Assembly: GCF_036503815.1 (NCBI RefSeq)
Contig: NZ_AP027764.1
Location: forward strand, 4,030,001 to 4,094,000
From: Escherichia coli
Lineage (GTDB): Bacteria > Pseudomonadota > Gammaproteobacteria > Enterobacterales > Enterobacteriaceae
Direction of reading: 5' to 3'
Length of the DNA: 64,000 nucleotides
The notes under the pieces were generated by a model, which searched no databases, was not told the origin of the DNA, and saw nothing but the letters and a program-made list of their open reading frames with translations. Position numbers and translations under genes: made by a program. Shown here piece after piece: positions 58,988-64,000 of the stretch (position 1 is the stretch's first letter; each line of letters opens with the position of its first letter).

Positions 58988-59752
58988 CTAAACCCCAACC
59001 ACTTTCCGCAAAATATCGATATATACCGGCATCAACGGGTGGCGAATTAACACCACCAGCGCCACCACGCCGATGGCAGAAATCAACGGTGTCAACCACA
59101 ACAAATGACCGCGCGACAAATAATGACTTAAACGATCGGTTACCTTGCCGCTGCGCCATAACCGCCAACACAGCCAGCCGCCAACCCACAAAAACACCGC
59201 TGTTGCCAGCAGCAACCACTTAAATTCACCGCTCTGCATCCCGGCAGGAATATCGATCGCCGCACCCGCCAGAATCCCCGGCAGGAAGTAAAACGGAGGC
59301 CATAACAGGCAGCCGATAATATTTGGCGTAATAAATTTCGCCACCGGGAGATCCAACATTCCCGCCACCATTGGCACCAGCGGACGCGTCGGGCCGACAA
59401 AACGACCGACCAGAATGGTAAACATGCTGTGTTGATGCAACGCATGTTCAGTTTTATCGAGTAATGCTTTGTTCTTCTTCAGAAACGACCAGCGATGCAA
59501 CGGCTTTTTAAAACGCCAGCCCAGCCAGAAGGAGATCCAGTCGCCCATCAGACAACCAACAATCCCTGCCAGCCAGGCGTGCCAGAAACTTAACTCGCCG
59601 CTGCCAATCAGCGCTCCCAGCCCCGCCATCAGCACCGTACCGGGCAGAATCAAACCGACCAGCGCCAGCGACTCCAAAAAGGCCACCAACACTACCGCCA
59701 TCAATGAATACACGGAGGATTGGGTAATAAAGTGTTCCAGCAATGCTTGCAT
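58988..59752 (-). CDS. yabI: DedA-family inner membrane protein
   Basis: YabI belongs to the DedA/SNARE-associated family, linked to membrane lipid flipping and proton-motive homeostasis, but with partly redundant roles in E. coli. The 254 residues contain about five hydrophobic segments and the family motifs GDWISFWLGWRF and VGRFVGPTRPLVPMVAG. It lies downstream of araC on the same strand. Confidence 0.96.
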   Translation of the reverse strand: MQALLEHFITQSSVYSLMAVVLVAFLESLALVGLILPGTVLMAGLGALIGSGELSFWHAWLAGIVGCLMGDWISFWLGWRFKKPLHRWSFLKKNKALLDKTEHALHQHSMFTILVGRFVGPTRPLVPMVAGMLDLPVAKFITPNIIGCLLWPPFYFLPGILAGAAIDIPAGMQSGEFKWLLLATAVFLWVGGWLCWRLWRSGKVTDRLSHYLSRGHLLWLTPLISAIGVVALVVLIRHPLMPVYIDILRKVVGV

Positions 59753-59837
59753 AATGTGCCTGTCAAATGGACGAAGCAGGGATTCTGCAAACCCTATGCT
59801 ACTCCGTCAAGCCGTCAATTATCTGATTCGTTACCAA

Positions 59838-60716
59838 TTATGACAACTTGACGGCTACATCATTCACTTTTTCTTCACAACCGGCACGGAACTCACTGGG
59901 GCTGGCCCCGGTGCATTTTTTAAATACCCGCGAGAAATAGAGTTGATCGTCAAAGCCAACATTGCGACCGACAGTGGCGATAGGCATCCGTGTGGTGCTC
60001 AAAAGCAGCTTCGCCTGGCTGATGCGTTGGTCCTCGCGCCAGCTTAAGACACTAATCCCTAACTGTTGGCGGAACAGATGTGACAGACGCGACGGCGACA
60101 GGCAGACATGCTGCGCCACGCTGGCAATATCAAAATTGCTGTCTGCCAGGTGATCGCTGATGTACTGACAAGCCTCGCGTACCCGATTATCCATCGGTGG
60201 ATGGAGCGACTCGTTAATTGCTTCCATGCGCCGAAGTAACAATTGCTCAAGCAGATTTATCGCCAGCAGCTCCGAATAGCGCCCTTCCCCTTGCCCGGCG
60301 TTAATGATTTGCCCAAACAGGTCGCTGAAATGCGGCTGGTGCGCTTCATCCGGGCGAAAGAAACCCGTATTGGCAAATATTGACGGCCAGTTAAGCCATT
60401 CATGCCAGTAGGCGCGCGGACGAAAGTAAACCCACTGGTGATACCATTCGCGAGCCTCCGGATGACGACCGTAGTGATGAATCTCTCCTGGCGGGAACAG
60501 CAAAATATCACCCGGTCGGCAGACAAATTCTCGTCCCTGATTTTTCACCACCCCCTGGCCGCGTATGGTGAGATTGAGAATATAACCCTTCATTCCCAGT
60601 GGTCGGTCAATAAAAAAATCGAGATATCCGTTGGCCTCAATCGGCGTTAAACCCGCCACCAGATGGGCGTTAAACGAGTATCCCGGCAGCAGGGGATCAT
60701 TTTGCGCTTCAGCCAT
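59838..60716 (-). CDS. araC: arabinose regulator AraC
   Basis: AraC loops DNA and represses araBAD without arabinose, and activates it with arabinose. The 292 residues start [16 protein letters not shown] (the N-terminal arm), followed by a cupin arabinose-binding and dimer domain (about 20-165) and two helix-turn-helix motifs ([40 protein letters not shown]). A longer in-frame start at 60767 would lie over araO2. Confidence 0.99.
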
Positions 60717-60740
60717 ACTTTTCATACTCCCGCCATTCAG

Positions 60741-60780
60741 AGAAGAAACCAATTGTCCATATTGCATTAGACATTGCCGT
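60741..60780. promoter_or_regulatory. araO2 operator (approximate)
   Basis: The segment around AGAAACCAATTGTCCATATT matches the araO2 site in the araC 5' leader. It reads GCATTAGACATTG where K-12 has GCATCAGACATTG as I recall, a single change near the half-site. Exact limits are approximate. Confidence 0.75.
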
Positions 60781-60924
60781 CACTGCGTCTTTTACTGGCT
60801 CTTCTCGCTAATCCAACCGGTAACCCCGCTTATTAAAAGCATTCTGTAACAAAGCGGGACCAAAGCCATGACAAAAACGCGTAACAAAAGTGTCTATAAT
60901 CACGGCAGAAAAGTCCACATTGAT

Positions 60925-60944
60925 TATTTGCACGGCGTCACACT
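60925..60944 (+). promoter_or_regulatory. CRP site of pBAD
   Basis: TTTGC-N6-TCACA is a half-good match to TGTGA-N6-TCACA, positioned between araO1 and araI1 as in the known ara control region. Confidence 0.8.
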
Positions 60945-60955
60945 TTGCTATGCCA

Positions 60956-60993
60956 TAGCATTTTTATCCATAAGATTAGCGGATCCTACCTGA
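60956..60993 (+). promoter_or_regulatory. araI1 and araI2 half-sites
   Basis: TAGCATTTTTATCCATA (60956-60972, I1) and TAGCGGATCCTACCTGA (60977-60993, I2) are direct repeats 21 bases apart, the spacing at which arabinose-bound AraC activates. I2 overlaps the -35 element. Confidence 0.93.
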
Positions 60994-61019
60994 CGCTTTT
61001 TTTCGCAACTCTCTACTGT
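60990..61019 (+). promoter_or_regulatory. araBAD promoter
   Basis: CTGACG (60990-60995) and TACTGT (61014-61019) with an 18-base spacer are the known weak pBAD -35 and -10 elements, which need AraC and CRP. Confidence 0.9.
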
Positions 61020-61054
61020 TTCTCCATACCCGTTTTTTTGGATGGAGTGAAACG

Positions 61055-62755
61055 ATGGCGATTGCAATTGGCCTCGATTTTGGCAGTGATTCTGTGCGAG
61101 CTTTGGCGGTGGACTGCGCCACCGGTGAAGAGATCGCCACCAGCGTAGAGTGGTATCCCCGTTGGCAGAAAGGGCAATTTTGTGATGCCCCAAATAACCA
61201 GTTCCGTCATCATCCGCGTGACTACATTGAGTCAATGGAAGCGGCGCTGAAAACCGTGCTTGCAGAGCTTAGCGCCGAGCAGCGCGCAACCGTGGTCGGG
61301 ATTGGCGTTGACACAACCGGCTCGACGCCCGCACCGATTGACGCCGACGGTAACGTCCTGGCGCTGCGCCCGGAGTTTGCCGAAAACCCGAACGCGATGT
61401 TCGTATTGTGGAAAGACCACACCGCGGTTGAAGAAGCGGAAGCGATCACCCGTTTGTGTCACGCGCCGGGCAACGTTGACTACTCCCGCTATATTGGCGG
61501 TATTTATTCCAGCGAATGGTTCTGGGCAAAAATCCTGCATGTGACTCGCCAGGACAGCGCCGTGGCGCAATCTGCCGCATCGTGGATTGAGCTGTGCGAC
61601 TGGGTGCCAGCTCTGCTTTCCGGTACCACGCGCCCGCAGGATATTCGTCGCGGACGTTGCAGCGCCGGGCATAAGTCGCTATGGCACGAAAGCTGGGGCG
61701 GCCTGCCGCCAGCCAGTTTCTTTGACGAACTGGACCCAATCCTCAATCGCCATTTGCCTTCCCCGCTGTTCACTGACACCTGGACTGCCGATATTCCGGT
61801 TGGCACTTTATGCCCGGAATGGGCGCAGCGTCTCGGCCTACCTGAAAGCGTGGTGATTTCCGGCGGCGCGTTTGACTGCCATATGGGCGCAGTTGGCGCA
61901 GGCGCACAGCCTAACGCTCTGGTAAAAGTTATCGGTACTTCCACCTGCGACATTCTGATTGCCGACAAACAGAGCGTTGGCGAGCGGGCAGTTAAAGGCA
62001 TTTGCGGTCAGGTTGATGGCAGCGTGGTGCCTGGATTTATCGGTCTGGAAGCAGGTCAGTCGGCGTTTGGTGATATCTACGCCTGGTTCGGTCGCGTACT
62101 CAGCTGGCCGCTGGAACAGCTTGCCGCCCAGCATCCGGAACTGAAAGAGCAAATCAACGCCAGCCAGAAACAACTGCTTCCGGCGTTGACCGAAGCATGG
62201 GCCAAAAATCCGTCTCTGGATCACCTGCCGGTGGTGCTCGACTGGTTTAACGGCCGCCGCACGCCAAACGCGAACCAACGCCTGAAAGGCGTGATTACCG
62301 ATCTGAACCTCGCCACCGATGCTCCGCTGCTGTTCGGCGGTTTAATTGCCGCCACCGCCTTTGGCGCACGTGCAATTATGGAGTGCTTCACCGATCAGGG
62401 GATCGCCGTCAATAACGTGATGGCACTGGGCGGCATCGCGCGCAAAAACCAGGTCATTATGCAGGCCTGCTGCGACGTGCTGAATCGCCCGCTGCAAATT
62501 GTTGCCTCTGACCAGTGCTGTGCGCTCGGTGCGGCGATTTTTGCTGCCGTCGCCGCGAAAGTGCACGCAGATATCCCATCAGCACAGCAAAAAATGGCCA
62601 GTGCGGTAGAGAAAACCCTGCAACCTCGCAGCGAACAGGCACAACGCTTTGAACAGCTTTATCGCCGCTATCAGCAATGGGCGATGAGCGCCGAACAACA
62701 CTATCTTCCAACTTCCGCCCCGGCACAGGCTGCCCAGGCCGTTCCGACTCTATAA
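61055..62755 (+). CDS. araB: ribulokinase
   Basis: AraB phosphorylates L-ribulose to L-ribulose 5-phosphate. The 566-residue FGGY-family kinase starts [20 protein letters not shown] with the phosphate-binding loop and has [13 protein letters not shown] and later [14 protein letters not shown] motifs. The ribosome site GGAGTG lies 9 bases upstream. It is the first gene of araBAD. Confidence 0.99.
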
Positions 62756-62765
62756 GGACACGACA

Positions 62766-64000
62766 ATGACGATTTTTGATAATTATGAAGTGTGGTTTGT
62801 AATTGGCAGCCAGCATCTGTATGGCCCGGAAACCCTACGTCAGGTCACCCAACATGCCGAACACGTCGTTAATGCGCTGAATACGGAAGCGAAACTGCCC
62901 TGCAAACTGGTGCTGAAACCGCTGGGCACCACGCCGGATGAAATCACCGCTATTTGCCGCGACGCGAATTACGACGATCGTTGCGCCGGTCTGGTGGTAT
63001 GGCTGCACACCTTCTCTCCAGCCAAAATGTGGATTAACGGCCTGACCATGCTCAATAAGCCGTTGCTGCAATTCCACACCCAGTTCAACGCGGCGCTGCC
63101 GTGGGACAGTATCGATATGGACTTTATGAACCTGAACCAGACTGCACATGGCGGTCGCGAGTTCGGCTTCATTGGCGCGCGTATGCGTCAGCAACATGCT
63201 GTCGTTACCGGTCACTGGCAGGATAAACAAGCACATGAGCGTATCGGCTCCTGGATGCGTCAGGCGGTCTCTAAACAGGATACCCGTCATCTGAAAGTTT
63301 GCCGCTTTGGCGATAACATGCGTGAAGTGGCGGTCACTGACGGCGATAAAGTTGCCGCACAGATCAAGTTCGGTTTCTCCGTCAATACCTGGGCGGTTGG
63401 CGATCTGGTGCAGGTAGTGAACTCCATCAGCGATGGCGATGTTAACGCGCTGGTCGATGAGTACGAAAGCTGCTACACCATGACGCCTGCGACACAAATC
63501 CACGGCGAAAAACGACAGAACGTGCTGGAAGCGGCGCGTATTGAGCTGGGGATGAAGCGTTTCCTGGAACAAGGTGGCTTCCATGCGTTCACCACCACCT
63601 TTGAAGATTTGCACGGTCTGAAGCAGCTTCCAGGCCTGGCCGTGCAGCGTCTGATGCAGCAGGGCTACGGCTTTGCGGGCGAAGGCGACTGGAAAACTGC
63701 CGCCCTGCTTCGCATCATGAAGGTGATGTCAACCGGTCTGCAGGGCGGCACCTCCTTTATGGAGGACTACACTTACCACTTCGAAAAAGGTAATGACCTG
63801 GTGCTCGGCTCCCATATGCTGGAAGTCTGTCCGTCGATCGCCGTAGAAGAGAAACCGATCCTCGACGTTCAACACCTCGGTATTGGCGGTAAAGACGATC
63901 CTGCCCGCCTGATCTTCAATACCCAAACTGGTCCGGCGATTGTCGCCAGCTTGATTGATCTCGGCGATCGTTACCGTCTGCTGGTTAACTGCATCGACAC
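62766..64000 (+). CDS. araA: L-arabinose isomerase (cut by window edge)
   Basis: AraA converts L-arabinose to L-ribulose. The ATG at 62766, 10 bases after araB, begins [20 protein letters not shown], and the frame is open to the window edge (about 411 of 500 residues). Visible active-site segments include the catalytic Glu region [13 protein letters not shown] and [13 protein letters not shown]. araD would follow outside the window. Confidence 0.98.

Larger units (their letters stand above)
60717..61054. promoter_or_regulatory. araC-araB control region
   Basis: The 338 bases between araC and araB carry the full set of ara control sites: araO2 near the araC start, the araC promoter and araO1 around 60880-60924, the CRP site, araI1-araI2 and the pBAD promoter. 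The separate entries give the sites I could place. Confidence 0.85.

Overview
The window comes from an Escherichia coli / Shigella-type chromosome. Gene order and protein sequences match the 1.5 to 3 minute region of E. coli K-12 almost gene for gene, but the strand is reversed relative to the usual K-12 map. It is close to K-12 without being identical: the leu leader peptide, SgrT, YacH and the C-terminus of MutT differ from the K-12 versions as I remember them, and the sugar-efflux gene setA is missing beside sgrS. I see no prophage, insertion sequence, integron, CRISPR array, tRNA or rRNA. Every recognised chromosomal gene that lies wholly inside the window is open and close to its usual length; acnB (left edge) and araA (right edge) are cut by the window.

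Layout, left to right. (1) 1-10.3 kb, central carbon metabolism: the 5' part of acnB, yacH, and the pyruvate dehydrogenase set lpd, aceF, aceE with its repressor pdhR. (2) 10.3-20.7 kb: aroP (aromatic amino acid permease), ampE-ampD (peptidoglycan recycling), nadC, the orphan type IV pilus genes ppdD-hofB-hofC, guaC, then coaE-zapD-yacG. (3) 20.7-24.7 kb: a REP cluster, mutT, secA and its arrest-peptide regulator secM. (4) 24.8-42.8 kb: the division and cell wall (dcw) cluster, all on the minus strand, running from the mraZ promoter through rsmH, ftsL, ftsI, murE, murF, mraY, murD, ftsW, murG, murC, ddlB, ftsQ, ftsA and ftsZ to lpxC. Genes are packed with overlaps of 4 to 14 bases or gaps of a few bases. 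(5) 43.3-53.5 kb: cra with leader fruL, ilvIH, leuO, and the divergent leuLABCD operon with its attenuator. (6) 53.5-59.8 kb: sgrS/sgrT divergent from sgrR, then a TPP riboswitch with thiBPQ, a REP pair and yabI. (7) 59.8-64 kb: araC and the divergent araBA genes with the classical ara control region.

How the parts work together. The dcw cluster links peptidoglycan precursor synthesis (MurC-F, MraY, MurG, DdlB) to the septal machine (FtsL, I, W, Q, A, Z), with MraZ boxes at the head. The ilv/leu block joins branched-chain amino acid synthesis to its regulators (an Lrp-type site, LeuO, leu attenuation). The sgr locus answers sugar-phosphate stress.

Most of the window is ordinary conserved core genome. 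The points most worth a second look are the sgrS locus without setA and its convergence with leuD, the mutT 3' end whose last codons and stop lie in a REP element, the large hairpin between pdhR and aceE, the ilvIH terminator hairpin lying inside the fruL coding sequence, and repeat expansion in yacH. Comparisons with K-12 are from memory and not from an alignment.
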